The position numbers and the translations under genes are program-made. Below the pieces are notes generated by a model. The model was not told the DNA's origin. It made no database searches and was given only the letters and a program-made list of their open reading frames with translations. 46,476 nucleotides of DNA from Betaproteobacteria bacterium UBA2592 (GTDB taxonomy: Bacteria > Pseudomonadota > Gammaproteobacteria > Burkholderiales > Rhodocyclaceae): NCBI GenBank assembly GCA_002340095.1, contig DDKS01000003.1, positions 1-46,476 on the forward strand. The letters run 5' to 3'. This document shows, piece after piece, positions 34,597 to 43,471 of this stretch; the stretch's first letter is position 1, and each line of letters begins with the position of its first letter.

Positions 34597-36972
34597 TCAT
34601 GCCCGCAATTGGGCCGCAAAGTTTTGTTCCAGATATGCCGTGATGCCAGCGAGGATGGAATCGACTTCCGCATCTAGCAAAGTGCGTTGAGTATCTTGCA
34701 TAACTATACGAAAAGCAAGACTTTTTTTCCCGTCGGGGACCCCCTTGCCCTGATACACATCGAACAGGCGGATATCCTGCACCAGGGAGGAGGCAACACT
34801 TCTCATGCCGTCGAGCAGGGATTGCAAGGCCGTCTGCTGATCCACCACCAGGGCCAGATCGCGAATCACCGGCTGGAAGCGCGAAACCTCTGCATAGACG
34901 GGAATCCTGGCCCGGGTGAGGATGTCCAGATCCAGCTCGAACACCACCGGAGCTGCCGGCAGCTCGTATTTCTGGACCCATTCGGGGTGAAGTTCGCCCA
35001 CGCAGCCCACCCCCCGGCCGTCGATCTGGATCTCCGCGGCCCGTCCGGGATGCAGAGCCGGATGACGCAAACGGGCAAAACGGGGTTCGGCCGGTGCCAG
35101 CAGGGCTTCCAGGTCGCCCTTGAGATCGAAGTAATCCACCTTGCGGCCATCGCTGCCCCAGCCCTCGGGCTGGGCCGTGCCATAGGCCAGGGCGGCCAGG
35201 CGCCAGGGCTGCCGGTAGCCGGGCACGGGGCCAGCGCCGGCATCGCGCAGGAAGCAGCGCCCCGTCTCGAACAGGCGAACCCGGGACTGCTTGCGTTTGA
35301 GGTTGGTGGAAAGATTTTCCACCAGGCCGCCGATCAGGCTGGAGCGCATCACCGCCAGCTGACTGGCGATGGGGTTGGCGAGCCGGATCGGGTTGGTGTT
35401 GGCGGCGAAATCCTGCTCCCAGGCTTCCTGGACGAAGGCGAAATTGATCACCTCCTGGAAGCCCCGGTCGGCAAGCAATTGCCTGACCCGGAACAGGGGG
35501 CGCTGCTTTTCGTCCTGGGGCAGCATGGCAAGCCGCCCCACGGGGGCCGGGGCGGGGATGTTGTCGTAGCCGTGCAGGCGGGCCACTTCCTCGATCAGGT
35601 CTTCTTCGATCTGGATGTCGAAGCGGTAGCTGGGGGGGGTGACGATGAAGTCCTCCCCTTCCCGGCTGAACGGTAGGGCCAGGCGCCCCAGCAAGGCGGC
35701 GATCTCGTCGGCACTGAAAGCCACGCCCAGCACCTTCTTGACGCGGGCAGTACGCAGGCGTACGGGCTGGTGCTCGGGCAGTTGGGCCAGGGCTTCGGTG
35801 ACGGGGCCGGCCTGGCCGCCGCAGATCTCCAGGATCAGGACGGTGGCCCGCTCCAGGGCATTCAGGGTGTTGCCGAAATCCACGCCCCGCTCGAAACGGT
35901 GGGAAGAATCCGTGGAGAAGTTGTGGCGGCGGGCCCGGCCGGCAATCGCTTTGGGCGCAAAAAAGGCGGATTCCAGGAAGATTTCCGTGGTCTCCAGCGT
36001 GACGCTGCTGGGCTCGCCGCCCATGATCCCGGCCATGGCCAAGGCCTGGCGGTCATCGGCGATCACCAGCACGTCCTCGGCCAGGGTGACGGTCTGTTCG
36101 TTGAGGAGTTTGAGTTGCTCGCCGGGCCTGGCCATACGGGCCCGCACGGTGCCCTCCAGCTTGGCGTTGTCAAAGGCGTGCAGGGGCTGCCCCAGTTCCA
36201 GGAGCACGTAGTTGGTCACGTCCACCAGGGCGGAAATGCTGCGCAGGCCGCTCCGTTCCAGGCGGCGCTTCATCCAGTCGGGGGTGGGGGCCTTGGCATT
36301 CACGCCACTGATCACCCGGCCGCAATAGCGGGGACAGGCCTGGCTGGCGTCCAGCACGACCGCACGGCTGGCGCCAGTGCTTACCGGAGCAGCCTGAATG
36401 GCCGGATAGGTGGCGGGGGTACCGGTCAGGGCGGCCACTTCCCGGGCGATGCCGGTGAGGGAGAGGCAATCGGCCCGGTTGGGGGTGAGCTTCAGGGTGT
36501 AGAGCTGGTCGTCCAGGTCCAGGTAGCTGCGAATGGAAATACCCACGGGGGCGTCGGCAGGCAGGACCAGGAGGCCGGAAGCGTCCTCGGCAATGCCCAG
36601 CTCCTTGGCGGAGCAGAGCATGCCGCTGGATTCGATGCCGCGCACCTTGGCCACCTTGATCTTGAAATCCCCGGGCAGCTTCGCCCCGGGCAGGGCGCAG
36701 GGCACCTTGAGGCCGGGAGCCACGTTGGGGGCGCCGCAGACGATCTGCTGGGGCGTGCCGGTACCGATATCCACCTGGCAGACGTTGAGGCGGTCCGCAT
36801 CCGGGTGCTTGACCACTTCGAGCACCTGGGCCACCACCACCTGGTCAAAGGCAGGGGCCACCGGGTCCAGTTCTTCCACTTCCAGACCGGCCATGGTCAG
36901 GAGATGGGACAGCTCGGCGCTGGACAGGGCGGGATTGACGAAGGTTCTCAGCCAGGATTCGGAGAATTTCAT
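34597..36972 (-). CDS. pheT: Phenylalanyl-tRNA synthetase beta chain
   Basis: 791 residues (E. coli 795). Domains in order: N-terminal part with the tRNA-binding OB fold (~40-150, VVVAQVLEVVKHPDADRLNVCQVD), B3/4 editing domain (~210-370), B5 domain, catalytic-like core, and the C-terminal ferredoxin-fold anticodon-binding domain (~695-790, YAEVSRFQPVIRDLALVVD). It pairs with PheS in an alpha2-beta2 enzyme. Start 36972 follows pheS by 53 bp. Confidence 0.96.
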   Translation of the reverse strand: MKFSESWLRTFVNPALSSAELSHLLTMAGLEVEELDPVAPAFDQVVVAQVLEVVKHPDADRLNVCQVDIGTGTPQQIVCGAPNVAPGLKVPCALPGAKLPGDFKIKVAKVRGIESSGMLCSAKELGIAEDASGLLVLPADAPVGISIRSYLDLDDQLYTLKLTPNRADCLSLTGIAREVAALTGTPATYPAIQAAPVSTGASRAVVLDASQACPRYCGRVISGVNAKAPTPDWMKRRLERSGLRSISALVDVTNYVLLELGQPLHAFDNAKLEGTVRARMARPGEQLKLLNEQTVTLAEDVLVIADDRQALAMAGIMGGEPSSVTLETTEIFLESAFFAPKAIAGRARRHNFSTDSSHRFERGVDFGNTLNALERATVLILEICGGQAGPVTEALAQLPEHQPVRLRTARVKKVLGVAFSADEIAALLGRLALPFSREGEDFIVTPPSYRFDIQIEEDLIEEVARLHGYDNIPAPAPVGRLAMLPQDEKQRPLFRVRQLLADRGFQEVINFAFVQEAWEQDFAANTNPIRLANPIASQLAVMRSSLIGGLVENLSTNLKRKQSRVRLFETGRCFLRDAGAGPVPGYRQPWRLAALAYGTAQPEGWGSDGRKVDYFDLKGDLEALLAPAEPRFARLRHPALHPGRAAEIQIDGRGVGCVGELHPEWVQKYELPAAPVVFELDLDILTRARIPVYAEVSRFQPVIRDLALVVDQQTALQSLLDGMRSVASSLVQDIRLFDVYQGKGVPDGKKSLAFRIVMQDTQRTLLDAEVDSILAGITAYLEQNFAAQLRA

Positions 36973-37025
36973 GGGACGCTCGTGGTATTGGGTCTAGAGT
37001 TGCGCAGCAGAACTCGGTGGGCAGA

Positions 37026-38072
37026 TCAGACGAACTGGCGCAGGAAGCGCAGGTCGCCTTCGAAGAACAGACGCAGGTCGTTTACGCCGTAGCGCAGCAT
37101 GGTCAGACGATCGGGGCCGAAGCCGAAGGCGAAGCCGGTGTAGCGCTCCGCGTCGATGCCCGCATGGGCCAGCACGTTGGGATGGACCATGCCGCAGCCG
37201 GCGATCTCGAGCCAGCGGCCCTTCAGGGCGCCGCTCATGAAAGCCACGTCGATCTCGGCGGAGGGCTCGGTGAAGGGGAAGAAGGAGGGGCGGAAACGCA
37301 CCTGCAGGTCGTCCGTCTCGAAGAAGCTCTTGAGGAAGTCGGCAATCACCCCCTTCAGGTCGGCAAACGACACGTTCTCCCCCACCCAGAGTCCCTCCAC
37401 CTGGTGGAACATGGGCGAGTGGGTGGCGTCGGAATCGACCCGGTACACGCGCCCCGGGGCGATGATGCGGATTTCCGGCATGGTCGCCTGACCGGCGTAT
37501 TTGGCCACGTGGGCCTGCATGTAGCGGGCCTGGATCGGGCTGGTATGGGTGCGCAGCAGCACGTTCCCGGCCACCTGGCCCTGCTCGTCGAGCAGATAGA
37601 AGGTATCGTGCATGGAACGGGCCGGGTGCTCCTCGGGAGTGTTGAGGGCAGTGAAGTTGAAGAAATCTTCCTCGATCTCCGGACCGTCGGCCACGGAAAA
37701 CCCGATGGAGCGGAACAAGGTCTCGATGCGCTCCAGGGTGCGGGTGACCGGATGCAGGCCTCCCCTGCCCTCGCCGCGCCCAGGCAGGGTCACGTCCAGG
37801 GCCTCCTCGGCCAGACGGGCTTCCAGGGCCGCCCGCCGGATGTCTTCCCGGCGCGCGTTCAGGGCCGTTTCCACGGCCAGCTTGGCCTGATTGATGGCGG
37901 CGCCGGCGGTCTTCTTCGCTTCCGGCGGCAGCTTGCCCAGGCCCTTGAGCATTTCGGTAATCTGACCACTCTTGCCCAGGTAGCGGGCCTTCACCTGCTC
38001 CAGGACATCCGGGTCATTGGTGGCGGCGAAGGCAGCCTGCGCTTCGCGGACGATAAGATCGAGGTCTTGCAT
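37026..38072 (-). CDS. pheS: Phenylalanyl-tRNA synthetase alpha chain
   Basis: 348 residues. The N-terminal coiled coil (~1-90) binds tRNA. The class II core has MHDTFYLLDE, motif 2 GRVYRVDSDATHSPMFHQVEG and motif 3 GFAFGFGPDRLTMLRYG; the Ala in GFAFG is the usual substrate-size gate. The ATG at 38072 is preferred over GTG 38081 because an aggg ribosome-binding site lies at proper spacing only for the former. A terminator-like hairpin lies just upstream. Confidence 0.96.
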   Translation of the reverse strand: MQDLDLIVREAQAAFAATNDPDVLEQVKARYLGKSGQITEMLKGLGKLPPEAKKTAGAAINQAKLAVETALNARREDIRRAALEARLAEEALDVTLPGRGEGRGGLHPVTRTLERIETLFRSIGFSVADGPEIEEDFFNFTALNTPEEHPARSMHDTFYLLDEQGQVAGNVLLRTHTSPIQARYMQAHVAKYAGQATMPEIRIIAPGRVYRVDSDATHSPMFHQVEGLWVGENVSFADLKGVIADFLKSFFETDDLQVRFRPSFFPFTEPSAEIDVAFMSGALKGRWLEIAGCGMVHPNVLAHAGIDAERYTGFAFGFGPDRLTMLRYGVNDLRLFFEGDLRFLRQFV

Positions 38073-38090
38073 GGGACACACCCTGAAATG

Positions 38091-38114
38091 AAAAAAGGAG
38101 GCTCGCGCCTCCTT
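38091..38114 (-). terminator. Terminator or attenuator between rplT and pheS
   Basis: On the minus strand ggaggc-gcga-gcctcc is followed by six Ts, ~20 bases before the pheS start. Because pheS has no room for a promoter after it, this may be an attenuator rather than a simple terminator. No Phe-rich leader peptide was found. Confidence 0.8.
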
Positions 38115-38144
38115 CCTTTAAGCGGCTGAAGAAGCGGCTTGAGC

Positions 38145-38504
38145 TCAGGCGCCGAGCTGGGCCTTGGCCTGACTGGCCAGGGCAGCAAAGGCGGCCTTGT
38201 CGAACACGGCCAGATCGGCCAGGACCTTGCGGTCCACTTCGATGTTGGCCTTCTTCAGGCCGTTCATGAAGGTGCTGTACTTCATGCCCAGTTCCCGGGA
38301 AGCCGCATTGATACGGGCAATCCACAAGGCACGGAACTGACGCTTCCTCTGGCGACGATCACGGTAAGCATACTGACCGGCCTTCATCACCGCCTGCTTG
38401 GCGATCCGATATACGTTCTTGCGACGACCGCGATAACCTTTGGCCTGATCCAGAACCTTCTTGTGACGAGCGCGCGCCGTTACACCACGTTTGACTCTTG
38501 GCAT
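38145..38504 (-). CDS. rplT: Ribosomal protein bL20
   Basis: 119 residues. MPRVKRGVTARARHKKVL and GYRGRRKNVYRIAKQAVMKA form the long basic helix that assembles early on 23S rRNA. In other bacteria L20 also represses its own operon. It starts 11 bp after rpmI. Confidence 0.97.
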   Translation of the reverse strand: MPRVKRGVTARARHKKVLDQAKGYRGRRKNVYRIAKQAVMKAGQYAYRDRRQRKRQFRALWIARINAASRELGMKYSTFMNGLKKANIEVDRKVLADLAVFDKAAFAALASQAKAQLGA

Positions 38505-38515
38505 CTTTCTTCTCC

Positions 38516-38713
38516 TTATGCGTAGGGCATCATGGCACGAACAGAAGCCAGGTCACGCTCGTGCACACCAGTCATGCCGCGCAGCTGGCGCTTGTTTTTG
38601 GTCGTTTTCTTCGTGAGGATGTGGCGCTTGAACGCCTGGCCGCGCTTGATCGTACCGCCAGCGCGGACCGTGAAGCGCTTTTTGGCGCTGCTTTTGGTCT
38701 TCATTTTGGGCAT
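38516..38713 (-). CDS. rpmI: Ribosomal protein bL35
   Basis: 65 residues. MPKMKTKSSAKKRFTVRAGG..KRGQAFKRHILTKKTTKNKRQLRG is the complete family sequence. A strong gagga ribosome-binding site precedes the ATG. The 102-nt leader between infC and rpmI can fold into hairpins. Confidence 0.97.
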   Translation of the reverse strand: MPKMKTKSSAKKRFTVRAGGTIKRGQAFKRHILTKKTTKNKRQLRGMTGVHERDLASVRAMMPYA

Positions 38714-38741
38714 GGTTAGCTCCTCATGTACATGACGCCAG

Positions 38742-38806
38742 GTGGCCCCCTACGGGGACGCTTGTATTACCTGAGGCCACTTCTTATGACTCCCGCCAGG
38801 GCGGGA
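38742..38806 (-). promoter_or_regulatory. Structured leader upstream of rpmI
   Basis: Perfect gtggcc/ggccac (38742-38747 with 38775-38780), an inner cccc-tac-gggg hairpin and a second hairpin tcccgc/gcggga (38791-38806). Its position matches the L20-controlled operator region of other bacteria, but the pseudoknot itself was not demonstrated. Confidence 0.4.
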
Positions 38807-38815
38807 CGTCGAAAC

Positions 38816-39382
38816 CTATCCGGCCAGGGCAGACTCCATGGGCTTGGCACCCTTCTCACCCGGCTTCTTCTTTACGGGAGCGATGATCATGATCATCTGC
38901 CGCCCTTCCATCTTGGGCATCTGCTCGACCACACCGTAGGGCTCCAGGTCGGCCTTGATCCGCTCAAGCTGGCGCATACCGAATTCCTGATGGGCCATTT
39001 CGCGCCCCCGGAAGCGCAGGGTCACCTTGACCTTGTCTTCCTCTGCCAGGAAACGGATCATGTTGCGCAGCTTGATCTGGTAGTCGTTCTCGTCCGTACC
39101 GGGCCGCAGCTTGATCTCCTTGACCTGGACCTGCTTCTGCTTCAGCTTGGCCTCATGGGCCTTCTTGGCCTCCTGGTATTTGAACTTGCCGTAATCCATG
39201 ATCCGGCATACCGGCGGCTGCGCCAGCGGTGCAATCTCAACCAGGTCCAGACCTGCCTCTTCTGCAAGGTGCAGCGCTTGCCTGGAACTCACGACCCCCA
39301 GTTGTTCGCCATCTTCTCCAAGCAGCCGGACTTCCGGCGCATTGATTTCTTCGTTGAGGCGATGCGACTTGTTCAGAGCGAT
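38816..39382 (-). CDS. infC: Translation initiation factor IF-3 (ATC start)
   Basis: 188 residues from the ATC at 39382 (ATC-GCT-CTG-AAC-AAG). This choice is supported by gggag seven bases upstream and by the family N terminus (KSHRLNEEINAPEVRL). A TTG at 39406 would add eight unconserved residues. Domains: N-domain (~10-85), linker KLKQKQVQVKEIKLRP, C-domain to ~178. The rare start codon is the known basis of IF-3 autoregulation: IF-3 rejects non-canonical starts and so limits its own synthesis. It starts 27 bp after the thrS stop, co-transcribed. Confidence 0.93.
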   Translation of the reverse strand: MALNKSHRLNEEINAPEVRLLGEDGEQLGVVSSRQALHLAEEAGLDLVEIAPLAQPPVCRIMDYGKFKYQEAKKAHEAKLKQKQVQVKEIKLRPGTDENDYQIKLRNMIRFLAEEDKVKVTLRFRGREMAHQEFGMRQLERIKADLEPYGVVEQMPKMEGRQMIMIIAPVKKKPGEKGAKPMESALAG

Positions 39383-39409
39383 GGTAAGACTCCCAAAAAC
39401 GGACAAAAA

Positions 39410-41329
39410 CTATGCCGTGCTTCCACGCGCCGCGGCTTCAACCTGAAGCCGCCGGATCAGATCGTCCAGGCTCATCTGGCCTAGATCCTGACCACCGCGA
39501 GTACGCACGGCAACCAGACCACCTGCCTTTTCTTTGTCACCCACGATGAGCTGATAGGGCAGCCGGTTCATACTATGTTCCCGGATTTTATAGGTAATTT
39601 TTTCGTTACGCAAATCCGCCTCGGCACGGATACCCGCCTGGCGCAGCTTTTGCACCACTTCAGCAGCGTAATCGGCCTGATGCTCGGAAATGCTCATGAC
39701 GACAGCCTGGACCGGCGCCAGCCACAGAGGGAAGGCGCCCACGTAGTGCTCGATGAGGATGCCGACAAAGCGTTCCAGGGAACCAAACAGGGCCCGGTGC
39801 AACATCACCGGACGCTTATGGGTATTGTCAGGAGCCACGTAAGTGATGTCGAAACGCTCCGGCAGGTTCATGTCCACCTGCAGGGTGCCGCACTGCCAAT
39901 CGCGGCCGATGGCGTCACGCAGCACGAATTCCAGCTTGGGACCGTAGAAAGCCCCCTCGCCCGGAAACAGGGTGTATTCCACCCCCATGTGCTCCAGGGC
40001 CTGGGCCAGAGCGCCTTCGAGCTTATCCCAGGTTGCGTCGGAACCGATGCGGTTCTCAGGACGGGTGGAGAGCTTGACCCGCACGTTCTCGAAACCGAAA
40101 TCCTTATAGATGTCGAAGATCAGCTTCACCACATCGCGGCACTCAGCCTCCATCTGCTCTTCGGTACAGAAGATATGGGCATCGTCCTGGGTGAAGTGGC
40201 GCACCCGCAAGAGGCCGTGCAGGGCACCGGAAGGCTCGTAACGGTGCACCTTGCCGAATTCGGCCATGCGCAGGGGCAGGTCCCGGTAGCTCTTGATGCC
40301 CTGGGCATACATGGCCACAGCCCCGGGACAGTTCATGGGCTTGAGGGCAAAGACCCGCTCATCCTCGGTCTGGGTGGTGAACATGTTCTCCCGGTAGTTG
40401 AACCAATGCCCGGAAATTTCCCAGAGGCTGCGGTCCATCACATCGGGCGTGTTGATCTCCACGTAACCTGCCTTTTCCTGGCAGTCACGCATGTAGGCGA
40501 TCAGCTTCTGAAACAGGAACCAGCCCTTCGGGTGCCAGAATACGGAACCCGGCGCTTCTTCCTGGAAGTGGAACAGGTCGAGGCGCTGGCCCAGCTTGCG
40601 GTGATCCCGCTTTTCCGCCTCCTCCAGCATGTGCAGGTAGGCATCGAGTTCATCCTTCCTGGCCCAGGCAGTGCCGTAAATGCGCTGCAACATCTCGTTC
40701 CTGGAGTCGCCGCGCCAGTAAGCGCCAGCCACCTTCATCAGCTTGAAAACCTTGAGCTTGCCGGTGGACGGCACGTGGGGGCCACGACACAGGTCGATGA
40801 AACTGCCTTCGCGGTACAAGGAGACTTCCTGGTCGGCGGGAATGGCCTCGATCAGCTCGGCCTTGTATTTTTCGCCCTGTTCCAGGAAAAACCGGATGGC
40901 CTCGTCCCGGGACCAGATTTCCCGGGTCACGGGAATGTCCTGCCGGGCCAGCTCGACCATCTTCTTCTCGATGGCCGCCAGATCCTCGGGCGTGAAGGGG
41001 CGTTTGTAGGCAAAGTCGTAGTAGAAGCCGTTCTCGATGACGGGCCCGATGGTCACCTGGGCGTCGGGGAACAGCTCCTTGACCGCATAGGCCAGCAGGT
41101 GAGCCGTGGAGTGGCGGATGATCTCCAGACCCTCGGCATCCTTGTCGGTGATGATGGACAGACAGGCATCCCCGGTGATCAAAAAGGAGGTGTCCACCAA
41201 GCGACCATCCACCTTGCCAGCCAGGGCAGCCTTGGCCAGGCCTGTACCGATGCTGGCTGCCACTTCGGCCACGCTGACCGGATGCGGGAAGGAACGGACG
41301 GAACCGTCGGGCAACTTGATGTCGGGCAT
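39410..41329 (-). CDS. thrS: Threonyl-tRNA synthetase
   Basis: 639 residues (E. coli 642). N-terminal TGS domain (~1-62), second-additional editing domain (~63-225), class II core (motif 2 VHRYEPSGALHGLLRVRHF; zinc-site Cys in MNCPGAV; motif 3 MLHRALFGSLERFVGILIEH) and C-terminal anticodon-binding domain. A ggagg ribosome-binding site lies eight bases before the ATG. A terminator-like hairpin ends nine bases upstream of it, so transcription must pass or start near that structure. Confidence 0.97.
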   Translation of the reverse strand: MPDIKLPDGSVRSFPHPVSVAEVAASIGTGLAKAALAGKVDGRLVDTSFLITGDACLSIITDKDAEGLEIIRHSTAHLLAYAVKELFPDAQVTIGPVIENGFYYDFAYKRPFTPEDLAAIEKKMVELARQDIPVTREIWSRDEAIRFFLEQGEKYKAELIEAIPADQEVSLYREGSFIDLCRGPHVPSTGKLKVFKLMKVAGAYWRGDSRNEMLQRIYGTAWARKDELDAYLHMLEEAEKRDHRKLGQRLDLFHFQEEAPGSVFWHPKGWFLFQKLIAYMRDCQEKAGYVEINTPDVMDRSLWEISGHWFNYRENMFTTQTEDERVFALKPMNCPGAVAMYAQGIKSYRDLPLRMAEFGKVHRYEPSGALHGLLRVRHFTQDDAHIFCTEEQMEAECRDVVKLIFDIYKDFGFENVRVKLSTRPENRIGSDATWDKLEGALAQALEHMGVEYTLFPGEGAFYGPKLEFVLRDAIGRDWQCGTLQVDMNLPERFDITYVAPDNTHKRPVMLHRALFGSLERFVGILIEHYVGAFPLWLAPVQAVVMSISEHQADYAAEVVQKLRQAGIRAEADLRNEKITYKIREHSMNRLPYQLIVGDKEKAGGLVAVRTRGGQDLGQMSLDDLIRRLQVEAAARGSTA

Positions 41330-41347
41330 ATTCAGGGCCTCCGGGGC

Positions 41348-41377
41348 AAAAAAAAGTGCGGCTTGAGCCGCACTTTT
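41348..41377 (-). terminator. Terminator/attenuator between tRNA-Val and thrS
   Basis: aaaagtgcggct and agccgcactttt form a perfect 12-bp stem, flanked by A and T tracts. It lies 18 bp before the thrS ATG. It may end the tRNA-Val transcript or attenuate thrS. Confidence 0.87.
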
Positions 41378-41473
41378 CAGGGTACTACAAAGACGAACGC
41401 AAGCTGGCTCAGCGCTTCTGAACTCCAGTTGTCCAAGTTCGGAAAAACTTCACAAGCCGCTCCATCAGGAATC

Positions 41474-41550
41474 TGGTAGGCGCGATTGGACTCGAACCAA
41501 CGACCCCCACCATGTCAAGGTGGTGCTCTAACCAGCTGAGCTACGCGCCT
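41474..41550 (-). tRNA. tRNA-Val (GAC)
   Basis: 77 nt with CCA encoded. Acceptor aggcgcg/cgcgcct, anticodon loop ttGACat, T arm gttggttcgagtccaat. Confidence 0.97.
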
Positions 41551-41740
41551 GAAGGAAGGCCGCATTATAGGCACAGAAAAACTAAAGTCAACCGGCTCAT
41601 TGCAGCCCCTGGCCCACCACCTCCCGTCAGCATCCATTTGCCATGACAGGGAAAATTATTGAGTATGATCCTGACTGCAACCAAGGCAACGGAGAGTGCC
41701 GGTTGCCGTCAGCACGGGCAGAGGCTCAAGGAGGAGTGGT

Positions 41741-42883
41741 ATGGATGCATTGCCGGACTGGTTCAGTCACACGGACAGGCTTGCCGCCCTGGGGCAGGAT
41801 GCCCCGTTCTCGGAGAAGCTACAGTTCCTGCACGACTATCTGCAGGAAGACTTTCCCTGGATCGACCGGATTGCCGTGGCCCTCCACGATCCTGCCACGG
41901 ACATGCTCAAGACCTACGCCCACTCCAGCAAGGGCGCCAACCCCCTGGCCCTCTACGAGGCCCGGCTGGGAGACAGCCGCACCCTTCAGGAAATCGTGCG
42001 GCAGCGGCGGCCCCGGGTGGTGAATGACCTGGAGCAGTTACAGACCGAGCGCCCGCACACCGAGAAGATACGCCGCCAGGGGTATGGCTCGAGCTACACC
42101 ATGCCCATTTTCCGCCATGGCACCTTCCTGGGCCTGCTGTTCTTCAACTCCAGTCGCAAGCACGTCCTGGACGAAAGGACGCTGCACCATCTCGACCTGA
42201 TCGGACATCTGGTGGCCTATTCCCTGGCGGAACAGCTGGCTTCGGCCCGCACCCTGGTCGCCACCATCCGCAGCACATCCACCCTGGCCCAGCACCGGGA
42301 CTGCGAAACCGGCGCGCATCTGGACCGGATGGCCCACTATGCCCGCCTGATCGCAAAAGCCATCGCCCCCCGGTACGGGCTCGACGACCAGATGGTGGAG
42401 CACATTTTCCTCTTCTCCCCGCTGCACGACATCGGCAAGATCGGCATACCGGACCACATCCTGCTCAAGCCGGGCAGACTTTCCGAGGCCGAGTTCGAGA
42501 CCATGAAGCGGCACCCCATACGGGGCGCGGAAATCATCGACCGCCTGATCGCCCATTTCGGCCTGGGCAACCTGAACCATTCCCATCTGCTGCGCAACAT
42601 CGCCCTCTACCACCACGAGGCCATGAACGGCAAAGGTTATCCCTATGGTCTCAAGGGGGAGGAAATCCCCATCGAAGCGCGCATTGCCGCCGTCGCCGAC
42701 ATCTTCGACGCCCTGACCAGCCACCGCCCTTACAAACGGGCCTGGAGCAATGACGAAGCCTTCGAACTGCTGCAGACCCTGGCAGGAGATGCCCTGGACG
42801 CGGATTGCGTGCAGGCTCTGATCAGTCAGCGGGAGGCGGTGGAAGCCATACAGGCCCGCTTCCGGGAAGATCCCCTGGGCTAG
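41741..42883 (+). CDS. GAF-HD-GYP cyclic di-GMP phosphodiesterase
   Basis: 380 residues. A GAF-like sensory domain (~20-170, with IDRIAVALHDPATDML and MPIFRHGTFLGLLFF) precedes an HD-GYP domain (~180-375). It keeps the metal site HDIGKIGIPD (His229-Asp230) and HHEAMNGKGYPYG (291-303), including the GYP residues, so it should hydrolyse cyclic di-GMP. The ATG at 41741 has an ideal aaggagga site; the in-frame ATG at 41696 has none. It is divergent from tRNA-Val/thrS and appears monocistronic. Confidence 0.92.
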   Translation: MDALPDWFSHTDRLAALGQDAPFSEKLQFLHDYLQEDFPWIDRIAVALHDPATDMLKTYAHSSKGANPLALYEARLGDSRTLQEIVRQRRPRVVNDLEQLQTERPHTEKIRRQGYGSSYTMPIFRHGTFLGLLFFNSSRKHVLDERTLHHLDLIGHLVAYSLAEQLASARTLVATIRSTSTLAQHRDCETGAHLDRMAHYARLIAKAIAPRYGLDDQMVEHIFLFSPLHDIGKIGIPDHILLKPGRLSEAEFETMKRHPIRGAEIIDRLIAHFGLGNLNHSHLLRNIALYHHEAMNGKGYPYGLKGEEIPIEARIAAVADIFDALTSHRPYKRAWSNDEAFELLQTLAGDALDADCVQALISQREAVEAIQARFREDPLG

Positions 42884-42911
42884 TCTGCGAGCCCCAGCCG
42901 CCGCCCGCGGC

Positions 42912-43466
42912 TCACCCCTCGAAGGGCCGTACCTGGGCCCGCTCGATCCGGTAGCCGGCCTTGCCCATTTCGGTCTCGGAGCGCATCACCTCGAGCCTGC
43001 CACTCACCCATACGGTACTCATGGCATGCAGGTCGAGGGGATGCTCCATATGCACATGGATGATCTGGTTGGCCGGAGGCGGCGGCGTATGGATGCAGGC
43101 CCCGAAATACGGCACGAGGAGAAATTCGCGGATGCCATCCGCCTGCGGGTCGAGCGGAACCACATACCCGGGGATGCGGATCTCCTGCCCGTTCATGGCC
43201 ATGTTGACCGGAGCGTTGTCCCAGGCCTGCCGCAGGCGCAGCATCAGGTCGAGGGCCCTGGGGTCGCTGTCCTCGAAGGCAGCCAGATCCACGTCCTTGA
43301 ACAGGGCCTGCGGGTCCCAGTCGGCGGGAATCAGTGCTTCCCAACTGGTTTCCGCCGCGCTCGCCGGCGTTCCCGCCGGGGATGGTGCCCCTCCGGGTTC
43401 GGAGCGTTCGCCGCACCCGGCGAGAAACACCAGGGCCAGGGCCAGGGCTGAAAAAAGGCGTTGCAT
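42912..43466 (-). CDS. DUF3299 lipoprotein
   Basis: 184 residues. Signal with lipobox LAGC (~Cys18), an Ala/Pro linker, then the DUF3299 domain: IRIPGYVVPLD and EFLLVPYFGACIHTPPPPANQIIHV with its conserved Cys-x-His. The function of the family is unknown; it is often near membrane transport genes. ATG 43466 is chosen because ggagag lies eight bases upstream. A GTG at 43475 overlaps the dgt stop but is too close to that site. It is co-transcribed behind dgt. Confidence 0.87.
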   Translation of the reverse strand: MQRLFSALALALVFLAGCGERSEPGGAPSPAGTPASAAETSWEALIPADWDPQALFKDVDLAAFEDSDPRALDLMLRLRQAWDNAPVNMAMNGQEIRIPGYVVPLDPQADGIREFLLVPYFGACIHTPPPPANQIIHVHMEHPLDLHAMSTVWVSGRLEVMRSETEMGKAGYRIERAQVRPFEG

Positions 43467-43471
43467 GGGCG

